Source: Candidatus Dadabacteria bacterium UBA2774 (GTDB lineage: Bacteria; Desulfobacterota_D; UBA1144; Nemesobacterales; UBA2774). Taken from it: a stretch of DNA of 7,648 bases. Of this stretch, positions 1-5,785 are shown one piece after another (position 1 is the first letter of the stretch; every line of letters begins with the position of its first letter). The stretch is from NCBI GenBank assembly GCA_002352485.1, contig DEIM01000112.1, positions 1 to 7,648 of the forward strand, given 5' to 3'. The position numbers and the translations under genes were made by a program. Below the pieces are notes generated by a model, which searched no databases, had not been told where the DNA came from, and saw only the letters and a list, made by a program, of their open reading frames with translations.

Positions 1-186
1 GAGCTTATGGATTTTTTAGAGCTCATGGTAAAAGAGGGCACTATAAGCCCTGAAGACCTCAACCTTTTTATGGTTACAGATTCAATTGAGGAAGCTATGG
101 CTCACATAAAAGTCAATATTGTAGATAAGTACGATCTGAAACTTAAAAAAGTACCTAAACCTTCAAGAGTGCTGTTCGAGCGTTGA
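1..186 (+). CDS. LOG-family (TIGR00730-type) Rossmann-fold protein, C-terminal fragment
   Basis: Only the last 61 codons are in the window, open from base 1 in frame 1 and ending with TGA at 184-186. The peptide contains EGTISPEDLNLFMVTDSIEE, which matches the usual end of LOG-family proteins: a helix, then 'ISPEDL.L..VTD..EEA'. Known members are nucleoside 5'-monophosphate phosphoribohydrolases (the cytokinin-activating LOG enzymes and bacterial PpnN/YvdD relatives, often mislabelled lysine decarboxylases). They act in the cytoplasm. The diagnostic PGGxGTxxE motif lies upstream of the window and cannot be checked. The tail after the last recognisable helix is basic (KLKKVPKPSR). The next gene, ubiD-like, is 283 bases downstream beyond repeats and probably has its own promoter, so an operon is unlikely. 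The family assignment is by recognition of this C-terminal signature only. Confidence 0.78.
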   Translation, partial: ELMDFLELMVKEGTISPEDLNLFMVTDSIEEAMAHIKVNIVDKYDLKLKKVPKPSRVLFER

Positions 187-273
187 TAATATACTAATCG
201 AGATGTATTAACAAAGATGTTTAGCTATTAATCGCTCAAGGCAGTGAACACTTATTTAATATGTATTGCTATC

Positions 274-308
274 ACCCTTCGACTGCGCACTACATGTATG
301 CTCAGGGT
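274..308. repeat. TCGAC-type palindromic repeat, copy 1
   Basis: ACCCT at 274-278 is inverted as AGGGT at 304-308, with TTCGAC directly after the left arm and GCTC before the right arm. The loop includes the palindrome TACATGTA (291-298). Two related copies occur at 6249-6269 and 6345-6367. 'CCCTTCGAC...CTCAGGG' hairpins are a commonly seen class of dispersed intergenic repeat in environmental bacteria. No function can be assigned. Confidence 0.6.
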
Positions 309-338
309 AGGCGGGGAATTGATGCCTAGATTGAAGGG

Positions 339-374
339 GATTGCCGCGGTCACTTCACTCCCTCGCAATGACGG
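339..374. repeat. 36-bp GATTGCC/GCAATGACGG repeat, copy 1
   Basis: The element has a left arm GATTGCCGCGGTC, a 7-base core ACTTCAC and a right arm TCCCTCGCAATGACGG. It matches the copies at 5026-5059 and 6301-6336 in arm sequence and spacing, differing at one arm position. ATTGC near one end is inverted as GCAAT near the other. It sits in the gap upstream of the UbiD-family gene, just before that gene's presumed promoter. Confidence 0.75.
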
Positions 375-410
375 AAATGAAATACTATATTGTCGGGCGG
401 CGGCCAAATG

Positions 411-440
411 TTGTATATTGGTTTTAAGAACTTTTATAAC
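411..440 (+). promoter_or_regulatory. Probable sigma-70 promoter for the UbiD-family gene
   Basis: A -35-like TTGTAT (411-416) is followed after 18 bases by a -10-like TATAAC (435-440). The predicted start of transcription is near 447, leaving a leader of about 23 bases that contains the strong Shine-Dalgarno GGAGG (458-462). This is inferred from consensus similarity only. Confidence 0.42.
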
Positions 441-469
441 CCAAGAAGGCAGTCCCCGGAGGTTATCCA

Positions 470-1936
470 ATGCGATATATAAAAGACCTGAGGGAGTATT
501 TAAAGGCGCTCGATGAGCTGGGCGAGCTTCAGGAAATAGATGAGGAGGTCGATTGGAACCTAGAGATTGGAGCTGTCATAAGAAGAGCTTATGACCTGCG
601 CGCTCCGGCCCCTCTGTTCAATAAAATAAAAGATATAGAAAAGGGGTTCAGAGTGCTCGGTGGCTCGGGCGGTGTGAGCAGGCAGGAAGGGCTTAAGTTC
701 TGCCGGATCGCGACATCGCTCGGATTTGATCCTTGTGCCGGGGCTAAGGAAATAGTAAATACGCTTGCGGACTCCTTTGCCAGGGAGGGGGTTAAACCAA
801 AGTTAGTTCAGAGCGCGGTATGCCAGGAGAATGTAATGGCCGGAGAGGATGTTGATTTAATGCGCCTACCGGCGCCTTTTATACACAGCGGAGACGGCGG
901 GCGATATTTAAACACATGGGGAACAATAGTTGTACAGACCCCTGATAAATCGTGGACTAACTGGTCCATAGCGAGGATCATGCTCCTTGATGATAAACGC
1001 ATGACCGGGCTTATCCCGCCGCAGCAGCACCTGGGCATTATTCACCGGATGTGGAAGGAAAAAGGAGAGCCTACGCCGTTCGCGCTCGTCTTGGGCGCGC
1101 CGCCCGCAGTGCCGTTTTTCTCGGGAACACCTTTGCCTACCTATGTGAGCGAAGGGGAGGTGTTGGGCGCACATTTAGGGGAGCCCGTTGAGGTCGTTCA
1201 GTGTAATAGTGTGGACCTGCAAGTGCCTGCGGGGGCTGAAATTGTAATTGAAGGAACTATCTCTGATAAGGAGACTGCCGAGGAAGGGCCGATGGGTGAG
1301 TTCGCCGGGTACATGGGCGAGCACGATACGCCTCAGCCTGTGTATAACGTGAGCGCAATAACTTATAGGGATGCTCCTATCTTGCCTGTAGTAAACGCGG
1401 GCGCGCCTGTCGAGGACACGCAGACGTGCTGCGGCACGATGTATTCAGCAGCAGTGCTCGCCGAGCTAAGAAAGCATAATTTTCCGGTGGATACGTGCTT
1501 TCTTACCTTTGAGAGCGCTGTTCATTTTATGGTGGTTACAGTGGAGGAGATGGAGCACACGCATGCAAGCGCAAAGAAGCTTGCCCGCGAAGCAAAGGAT
1601 TTAATATTCAACAGTAAGCCCGGGGTCGATTTCCCAAAGATAATGATTGTTGATAACGATATTGATCCGAGCGACATAACCCAGGTAATGTGGGCGTTTG
1701 CCACAAGGGTGCACCCGCAGAACGACGCGCATTTCTTTGAGCATCAGAAGACATTGCCGCTTCTTCACTATTTAAACGCGGCTGAGAAAAAGGATATGAG
1801 CAGCACTAAGGTGATATTTGATGCGCTGCTTCCTTCCTTTGATAGAAACAAGATATCGAGCTTTGAGTATAGTTATCCAAAAGAGCTACAGGAGAAAGTT
1901 CTCAAAAACTGGGGGAAGTACGGGTACGGGAAATAG
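470..1936 (+). CDS. UbiD-family prenylated-FMN-dependent (de)carboxylase
   Basis: This 488-residue protein is the full length of the UbiD family (E. coli UbiD is about 497 residues). These cytoplasmic enzymes use prenylated FMN and a divalent metal to reversibly decarboxylate aromatic or alpha,beta-unsaturated acids. Key residues can be placed by spacing against A. niger Fdc1. N164 in TNWSIAR, H187 in QQHLG and E228 in SEGE are the likely metal/phosphate ligands. R169, E272 and E277 (motif EGPMGE) form the catalytic Arg-Glu-Glu set. The last acid is Glu, as in Fdc1-like enzymes, whereas E. coli UbiD has Asp there. The start is ATG with GGAGG 7 bases upstream. No UbiX-type prenyltransferase is in the window, so the cofactor must be supplied from elsewhere. 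The substrate cannot be read from sequence; I therefore do not call it ubiD (ubiquinone) specifically. The gene appears intact and ends at a hairpin terminator. Confidence 0.95.
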   Translation: MRYIKDLREYLKALDELGELQEIDEEVDWNLEIGAVIRRAYDLRAPAPLFNKIKDIEKGFRVLGGSGGVSRQEGLKFCRIATSLGFDPCAGAKEIVNTLADSFAREGVKPKLVQSAVCQENVMAGEDVDLMRLPAPFIHSGDGGRYLNTWGTIVVQTPDKSWTNWSIARIMLLDDKRMTGLIPPQQHLGIIHRMWKEKGEPTPFALVLGAPPAVPFFSGTPLPTYVSEGEVLGAHLGEPVEVVQCNSVDLQVPAGAEIVIEGTISDKETAEEGPMGEFAGYMGEHDTPQPVYNVSAITYRDAPILPVVNAGAPVEDTQTCCGTMYSAAVLAELRKHNFPVDTCFLTFESAVHFMVVTVEEMEHTHASAKKLAREAKDLIFNSKPGVDFPKIMIVDNDIDPSDITQVMWAFATRVHPQNDAHFFEHQKTLPLLHYLNAAEKKDMSSTKVIFDALLPSFDRNKISSFEYSYPKELQEKVLKNWGKYGYGK

Positions 1937-1943
1937 ACAGATC

Positions 1944-1994
1944 TTTTAATATTTTAACCGAAATATTAAAAAGGGAGCCGAAACTCCCTTTTTT
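1944..1994. terminator. Hairpin pair, likely bidirectional terminator between convergent genes
   Basis: AAAAAGGGAG (1968-1977) and CTCCCTTTTT (1984-1993) form a 10-bp stem with a 6-base loop, flanked by A and T runs so it can work on both strands. An upstream A/T-only stem, TTTTAATATTT (1944-1954) with AAATATTAAAA (1961-1971), shares bases 1968-1971 with it. It lies 7 bases after the UbiD stop codon and 16 bases before the end of the convergent minus-strand gene. Confidence 0.8.
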
Positions 1995-2009
1995 AATTCA
2001 ATCTCACTT

Positions 2010-2507
2010 TTAAGCGGTTAACTTTCTTCTTTTTAATACTATATAGGCTATTATCCCCAGAATTCCAGACAATGCCATGAGTCCCCAGAGCGAAAGTGCC
2101 GGGATGGGTCTCGGAATGCCCTGCCATATTTTTATAGCTGTGTCTGAGGGGATCTCGATTTCAAAACCATCTTCAGACATTGAGCCAAAGGCGATTATTG
2201 AGTCTATGCCAACTATCTCACTAGTGTAGGTCCAGGATACCTGGCCGAGCTCGTTTGTTCTGCAGCTGTCGGGAACACATTCGCCGTTGAATGGAAGGCT
2301 CTCTCTGCCTTCGTTGGGTCCTTCTACTACCCTGAAAGATATTAACTCATTGATTATTGGAGTACCGTCTTCCTCCTCAACAGTGGCTGTAAGCGTATGC
2401 GGCTGACCCAACATATTAACCGCGCTATCCGGCTCCAGATCTATACAGGCGCTGACTGTAAACAAAAGAACAATCAGACTAAAAATCTTAGTTAATTGTA
2501 ATCCCAT
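2010..2507 (-). CDS. Short exported Ig-like (Big_1-type) protein with lipobox and IPTL-CTERM-like tail
   Basis: The protein has 165 residues and three parts. Residues 1-20 are a signal peptide ending in VSA-C21, a good lipobox. Residues about 23-110 look like one bacterial Ig-like domain of the Big_1/invasin type: 'GQPHTLTATVEEEDGTPI', then 'SFRVVEGPNEG', then 'TNELGQVSWTYTS...GIDSIIAF'. C77 and C82 may form a disulphide. Residues 135-165 are IPALSLWG, a hydrophobic segment and a KRRK end, which resembles the IPTL-CTERM sorting tail (IPTLSEWG-TM-RRR). The role is probably cell-surface or periplasmic; no ligand is predictable. A GGAG lies 12 bases before the ATG (minus strand, 2520-2523), somewhat distant, and a good promoter lies upstream at 2558-2586. 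The gene converges on the UbiD gene. The domain calls are by eye; the Ig-like assignment is fairly secure, the sorting tail less so. Confidence 0.75.
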   Translation of the reverse strand: MGLQLTKIFSLIVLLFTVSACIDLEPDSAVNMLGQPHTLTATVEEEDGTPIINELISFRVVEGPNEGRESLPFNGECVPDSCRTNELGQVSWTYTSEIVGIDSIIAFGSMSEDGFEIEIPSDTAIKIWQGIPRPIPALSLWGLMALSGILGIIAYIVLKRRKLTA

Positions 2508-2557
2508 ATACTGAAAATTCTCCTTTATCTAACGCTGCGGTTGCCTCTCCGGCGCTT

Positions 2558-2586
2558 ATAATAAAGGAATTTTAGAGGAAGTTCAA
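2558..2586 (-). promoter_or_regulatory. Probable sigma-70 promoter for the Ig-like lipoprotein gene
   Basis: On the minus strand TTGAAC (2586-2581) is followed by exactly 17 bases and TATTAT (2563-2558). This is close to the consensus with optimal spacing. Transcription would begin near 2551 and give a leader of about 45 bases. It implies that this gene need not depend on read-through from the LolA-like genes upstream. Confidence 0.55.
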
Positions 2587-2691
2587 AGGCGCGCGAAACC
2601 TATTTATTTAAAGGCACTTAAATATGTGGCGCTTTGAGGGTGTGAAAGGTGAGGTTCAATACAGTCTCGCAATTGATGACGTCTGAGTTAG

Positions 2692-3519
2692 TTAATACGA
2701 GTCTTTTACGTTTCTCGGCATACTGAAGTAGCCCTTTTCTATCTCGGGGTTTATTTCTATCGACGTTACCTTGAATATTTCATTTTGGGACACGCCTTCG
2801 AGCTCGAACTCGTAAAAATACGCGACTTTTATGTCGCCGGTTTGAAGGAAGTCGCCTATGCGCGTAGTTGATTTAATGCTCTTATTTTTTATCGAAGTCG
2901 TTCCTACTACCATAAACGGCAGATATGTTTCCTTGTTCAGATAATAAGTGTCTACCGAGCCGTTATCGAATGTGACTTTGATCTTGTAGCCCGTTTTGCC
3001 TTCTATCTCTTCTTCTCCCTCATACTCTAAATCGATACCTTTTTCTTTAGAGTCTACGAGAGGGCCGTCGAAATCGCAGGTATGTTTGAGCTCCTCGGCC
3101 CTTTTGCCTTTGAGCTCTGTAGGCTCTTTCATTCTGGCTGCAATTCCTTCTTGCCACGATGTGGTTCCGTCATATGATTCTACGAAATTCATGTTCTCTG
3201 CCCTAAAGTCCAATCTGCACAAATCGGGCCTCTTATAAACTATAGTGGTTTTAAAAACAGTGCCAAGTGACTGCATGTTCCCGGAAACTTTAAAACTGTC
3301 CATGCTGTCCCACGCTTCTTTGCCGCCGATTGCGTTTCTGTAGTTTTTAAGAATTGTGTTGAGCTTCTTGGTGTTCTCGGAATTTTTGCCATCGTCCGTA
3401 CTGCTCTGGGCAATCTCAAAGGGCGCACCCTCAGCATATGCATCTTTTATCAATTCCGGTGTTGCAAGGGTCGATGCCGCGAGTATTAGAAATAAAGCTG
3501 TTTTTAGATATATGTTCAT
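2692..3519 (-). CDS. Exported LolA-like protein (outer-membrane lipoprotein-sorting-like), paralogue A
   Basis: The 275-residue protein has a signal peptide (hydrophobic residues 7-20; probable cleavage after AYA at 27-29). The mature part has the pattern of proteins annotated as 'outer membrane lipoprotein-sorting protein' with a LolA-like fold: NYRNAIGG (59-66) with W70, a series of short strands, KRPDLC (96-101), SYDGTTSW (115-122), CDFDGPLVDSKEKG (148-161), then GYKIKVTFDNGSVDTYYL and EINPEIEKGYF near the end. The only cysteines are C101 and C148, and both are matched in paralogue B, so a disulphide is likely. GGAG lies 9 bases before the ATG. It follows paralogue B by 110 bases on the same strand. 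Function is unknown; a periplasmic lipid- or lipoprotein-binding role is inferred from the fold class only. It is probably not LolA itself, as it is longer and duplicated. Confidence 0.82.
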   Translation of the reverse strand: MNIYLKTALFLILAASTLATPELIKDAYAEGAPFEIAQSSTDDGKNSENTKKLNTILKNYRNAIGGKEAWDSMDSFKVSGNMQSLGTVFKTTIVYKRPDLCRLDFRAENMNFVESYDGTTSWQEGIAARMKEPTELKGKRAEELKHTCDFDGPLVDSKEKGIDLEYEGEEEIEGKTGYKIKVTFDNGSVDTYYLNKETYLPFMVVGTTSIKNKSIKSTTRIGDFLQTGDIKVAYFYEFELEGVSQNEIFKVTSIEINPEIEKGYFSMPRNVKDSY

Positions 3520-3573
3520 TGAGAGTCGCTCCAGAGAGGAATTATGTATATAGCTCAGATTAACATTATTTAG

Positions 3574-3579
3574 ATTATA
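3574..3579 (-). promoter_or_regulatory. Possible -10 element ahead of LolA-like paralogue A
   Basis: A perfect TATAAT is present on the minus strand, 55 bases before the ATG at 3519. No good -35 lies 16-18 bases upstream (the nearest TTGTAT is only 14 bases away), so this is a weak call. If real, paralogue A can be transcribed independently of paralogue B. Confidence 0.3.
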
Positions 3580-3629
3580 GGATAAAGTGGGAAATACAAG
3601 CGAAATTGCAGATCATTGAAGTAAAAAAT

Positions 3630-4436
3630 TTAATCGGGTTTTTTGAAAGAAGATTCATTGAGGCGCGGGTTTATCTGCACGGTCTTGAATATCACCTCTT
3701 CAGTACCCGGTGAGCCTGTAATATCGAAATCTAGTTTATATGGGATTACTAGTTTGCCGGCCTTCTTATAGTCAAAATAAGATGTCGTGACTTTGTGCTC
3801 CAATCCGTCGAGCTGATAGACTCCATCGAGTCTAACCGGAAGGAATGTTTTAGAGTCCAGGAAATATGTCTGCACGTTACCCGTTTTGTAGCTGATCTTT
3901 AATTTGTAGGTGTCATTCCCATAGAGGGTTTCAGTACCCAGGAGCTCTATCTTGTTACCCTTTTTCTTATAATCTATTAGGGGACCGTCAATGTCACATG
4001 TGTCGTGCAGGTAATTGGACTTCCCCGTGCTCATTGGTTGAGGTAGTACGACCTCGCCGTGTGGGTTGTGCTGCCAGGCCATTTTACCGTCGTAAGCCTG
4101 TACAATGACCGCGTCCTTGACCTTGTATTCTACCTTGCATTTGTTGGGACGCATGTATATAGCCCTTATCGGTACCGGCTGGCCCATGGAGACCATAACC
4201 CCACCCATTCTCATTGTATTTACATCTCGCCAGTTCTGAAGGCCGCCTATGGCTTTGTAATAGTTCTCAAGCACCTGCTCTAGACTCAGCTTCGGGGCAG
4301 CGCTCTTTTTAGTAGGTGTGCTTTTACTTTCTTGTTTCTTAGAATCAGTTGCCTGATCTGTGCTCTCTTGAGAGTGGGACGACGGGGCACCAATAAGGAT
4401 TAGTAACGCTGTGATTATAAATAAATTACGGAACAT
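3630..4436 (-). CDS. Exported LolA-like protein (outer-membrane lipoprotein-sorting-like), paralogue B
   Basis: The 268-residue protein has a signal peptide (hydrophobic residues 5-17, probable cleavage near SHS-Q23). A low-complexity K/S/T/Q-rich linker (about 24-50) precedes the domain. The domain repeats the landmarks of paralogue A: NYYKAIGG (58-65) with W69, MRPNKC (95-100), AYDGKMAW (114-121), CDIDGPLIDYKKKG (147-160), TYKLKISYKTGNVQTYFL and QINPRLNESSF. C100 and C147 are its only cysteines and have the same 47-residue spacing as in A. This pattern is typical of periplasmic 'outer membrane lipoprotein-sorting protein' homologues with a LolA-like fold. GGAG (minus strand, 4449-4446) lies 9 bases before the ATG and an extended -10 promoter lies just upstream. 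B and A look like an old tandem duplication, since identity is confined to short motifs. The ligand is unknown. Confidence 0.83.
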   Translation of the reverse strand: MFRNLFIITALLILIGAPSSHSQESTDQATDSKKQESKSTPTKKSAAPKLSLEQVLENYYKAIGGLQNWRDVNTMRMGGVMVSMGQPVPIRAIYMRPNKCKVEYKVKDAVIVQAYDGKMAWQHNPHGEVVLPQPMSTGKSNYLHDTCDIDGPLIDYKKKGNKIELLGTETLYGNDTYKLKISYKTGNVQTYFLDSKTFLPVRLDGVYQLDGLEHKVTTSYFDYKKAGKLVIPYKLDFDITGSPGTEEVIFKTVQINPRLNESSFKKPD

Positions 4437-4474
4437 TGCGGTTGTCTCCTTTGCTTATGTGTAAAGGGAATTAG

Positions 4475-4501
4475 GTTATAGCAGAAATATGGTGATTTCA
4501 A
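4475..4501 (-). promoter_or_regulatory. Probable extended -10 promoter for LolA-like paralogue B
   Basis: On the minus strand TTGAAA (4501-4496) is followed by 15 bases and TATAAC (4480-4475), which is directly preceded by TGC. TGN-TATAAC is an extended -10, which tolerates the short spacer. Transcription would begin near 4468, about 30 bases before the ATG. Confidence 0.45.
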
Positions 4502-4510
4502 AGGATATTT

Positions 4511-4855
4511 TCACTCGCCCGAGTCGCGCAGATTTTCATAGGCGCGCTCAATGTGTATCTTCCAGGGCGTAAGCTCTTCGTGCGCGTCAACGAGACGCTC
4601 GAGCTCCTTGATTTTCTCTTCGTTTCCCTGATAGCTCCAGAGTCTTGCTCCGAGCTCTATAGACGGAATTGTATGTATATCGAATTCGCCGTAGTTCTTT
4701 ATTGTTTCCTCAATGAGTAGCGGAACTAGCGGGAGGCTCATATCGCAGTACTTGAGCACCATGTCGTCATAGCCGTTACGTACGTTCTCAGTGATCATAT
4801 TTAAATAGTAATAGTATTTGTCGAGGTCCTGTGTGCTGTCTGTTTCCTTGGTCAT
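4511..4855 (-). CDS. Small helical protein of unknown function
   Basis: I do not recognise this 114-residue protein. It has no signal peptide or membrane segment and is acidic. It appears all-helical: YYYYLNMITENVRNGYDDMVLKY, then an LPLVPLLIEETIKNYG helix, a short 'FDIHTIPSIELGARLW' stretch, and a charged helix NEEKIKELERLVDAHEEL ending in a PWKIHIERAYENL helix. The alternation of helices could be TPR-like, but no clear repeat is visible. Support for coding comes from a coherent amino-acid composition and no overlap with another gene. There is no clear Shine-Dalgarno before the ATG at 4855, so the true start could be internal (for example Met20). It lies 74 bases upstream of paralogue B, in the same direction, but B has its own promoter-like site. 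Confidence 0.65.
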   Translation of the reverse strand: MTKETDSTQDLDKYYYYLNMITENVRNGYDDMVLKYCDMSLPLVPLLIEETIKNYGEFDIHTIPSIELGARLWSYQGNEEKIKELERLVDAHEELTPWKIHIERAYENLRDSGE

Positions 4856-4948
4856 GGGGAATATATAGTACCTAAGTATTGTGGAAGAGGGGAATAATTT
4901 ACTGTGAATGGAGATGAAGTGATGCGTGATATAATATGCAGAATAAAT

Positions 4949-4970
4949 AAGGCAAAGATAAAAGATGAGA
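4949..4970. repeat. 22-bp A-rich direct repeat, copy 1
   Basis: AAGGCAAAGATAAAAGATGA plus GA matches 6127-6148 at 20 of 22 positions. A shorter relative, AAGGCAAAAGATA, begins at 6071. This copy directly abuts the GC-rich hairpin at 4970-4991. It appears to be the flank of a larger dispersed element. Confidence 0.6.
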
Positions 4971-4991
4971 TCCCGGCTCGGGGGCCGGGAT
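4970..4991. repeat. CCCGG palindromic repeat hairpin
   Basis: ATCCCGGC (4970-4977) pairs perfectly with GCCGGGAT (4984-4991) around a 6-base loop, and TGACAG follows. It resembles the widely scattered 'GTCATCCCGG...CCGGGAT' intergenic repeats. It lies downstream of yigZ on the minus strand, where it could also slow or stop transcription, though no clean T run follows. Confidence 0.7.
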
Positions 4992-5025
4992 GACAGTAAT
5001 GTTGAGTCGGAGATGAATTGGAGGA

Positions 5026-5059
5026 GATTGCCACGGTCACAATGTTCCCTCGCAATGAC
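5026..5059. repeat. GATTGCC/GCAATGAC repeat, copy 2
   Basis: The left arm is GATTGCCACGGTC, the core is ACAATGT and the right arm is TCCCTCGCAATGAC, in the same layout as copies 1 and 3 but without the final GG. Its last base, 5059, is the final base of the yigZ stop codon (minus strand), so the repeat abuts the gene exactly. Confidence 0.75.
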
Positions 5060-5682
5060 TAACTTGTTTTTTCAATCCGAGCTTGGCCGCGGGTGAGGTT
5101 CATGATCTCGTTTTTGATAAGCTCGGCTTTATCCTCAGGGAGATTGGCTCTGAGTGTGACTTCATCTGTATACACGGGGTCGTTAAACCCTATGCCGTAT
5201 TTCTCGAACAAGTGTCTTAGAGGGCTCTCAAATTGATAGGGAAACTCAATACTAAGAGTTATCATCGGGACACGTTCTATAAGCCTCAGTTTGTCGAGCG
5301 CGAGCATGAGCGTGCCGGAGTAGGCTCTGACAAGCCCACCGGTGCCGAGCTTTGTGCCGCCGTAGTAGCGCGTGACGACTGCGGCTACGTCACCGACGGC
5401 TTTATGCTGAAGTATGCTTAGTATGGGTTTTCCGGCGCAGCCGCTTACCTCTCCGTCGTCAGAATAACCTGTGTCAGAAGATCCTTCGGGGCTGCCGATG
5501 ATGAAAGCGTAAGTGTTGTGGTGAGCGCCGGGGTGTGATGCGGATATTCTTTTTATGAAGCTCATCGCCTCGTTTTTGTCTCCCGCATGCGAAACAGCAG
5601 CGATGAAACGGCTCTTGCTGATGAGCTGCTCTGAGGAGGCTGTGCCTGAGGGAATTTGATATGAAGATTTTTTATCGGACAA
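5059..5682 (-). CDS. yigZ: YigZ/IMPACT family protein (UPF0029)
   Basis: The 207-residue protein is the usual length of the family. The N-terminal UPF0029 domain shows KSRFIA (23-28), HHNTYAF (54-60), YSDDGEVSGCAGKPIL (73-88), and VVTRYYGGTKLGTGGLVRAY (102-121), the family signature. A small C-terminal domain (about 140-205, DUF1949-like) follows. The family is cytoplasmic; eukaryotic IMPACT/YIH1 relatives modulate the Gcn2 kinase, while the bacterial role is unclear and linked to ribosome or translation stress. The usual 'DGEPSGTAGKP' reads 'DGEVSGCAGKP' here. The start is TTG: no ATG or GTG is in frame upstream of the conserved domain, and AGGGA lies 6 bases before the TTG. The first internal Met (residue 40) is already past the conserved KSRFIA. 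The gene is divergent from the small lipoprotein. Confidence 0.95.
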   Translation of the reverse strand: MSDKKSSYQIPSGTASSEQLISKSRFIAAVSHAGDKNEAMSFIKRISASHPGAHHNTYAFIIGSPEGSSDTGYSDDGEVSGCAGKPILSILQHKAVGDVAAVVTRYYGGTKLGTGGLVRAYSGTLMLALDKLRLIERVPMITLSIEFPYQFESPLRHLFEKYGIGFNDPVYTDEVTLRANLPEDKAELIKNEIMNLTRGQARIEKTS

Positions 5683-5688
5683 AGTGTA

Positions 5689-5693
5689 TCCCT
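5689..5693 (-). promoter_or_regulatory. Shine-Dalgarno supporting the TTG start of yigZ
   Basis: AGGGA on the minus strand is separated by 6 bases from TTG at 5682-5680. This decides for the TTG start giving MSDKKSSYQI. Confidence 0.6.
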
Positions 5694-5707
5694 GATTAAG
5701 AGCGTGA

Positions 5708-5734
5708 TTGTTTAGAGAATATATGCTATATAAT
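5708..5734 (+). promoter_or_regulatory. Possible promoter for the small Cys-rich lipoprotein
   Basis: TATAAT (5729-5734) is a perfect -10. The nearest -35-like element, TTGTTT (5708-5713), is 15 bases upstream, a short spacing. The 103-base gap between the divergent genes is AT-rich and must serve both directions. No clear yigZ promoter could be picked on the minus strand. Confidence 0.4.
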
Positions 5735-5785
5735 GTATGGTATTATCAGATTTTTGTAAAAGCCACTAACGGAGGATAGTAAATT

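Noticed and set aside
187..469. Possible riboswitch or leader regulation before the UbiD gene
   Set aside because: The only structure in the gap is that of dispersed repeats, and the predicted leader after the promoter is only about 23 bases.
252..470. 72-codon minus-strand frame upstream of the UbiD gene
   Set aside because: It covers the same repeat-bearing gap and has no supporting signal; the sequence reads as translated repeat.
244..516. 90-codon plus-strand frame overlapping the UbiD start
   Set aside because: It runs through two repeat elements and out of frame into the UbiD gene. Its composition is unlike a protein and it has no ribosome binding site.
2010..4855. A single envelope-biogenesis operon or new defence system on the minus strand
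   Set aside because: The genes are separated by 74-184 bases with promoter-like sites ahead of at least two of them, and none carries a nuclease, ATPase, toxin or other defence signature.
4852..5055. 67-codon minus-strand frame between yigZ and the helical protein
   Set aside because: Its product contains CHPGPRAGIS, the typical false translation of a CCCGG palindromic repeat. The region is made of three repeat elements.
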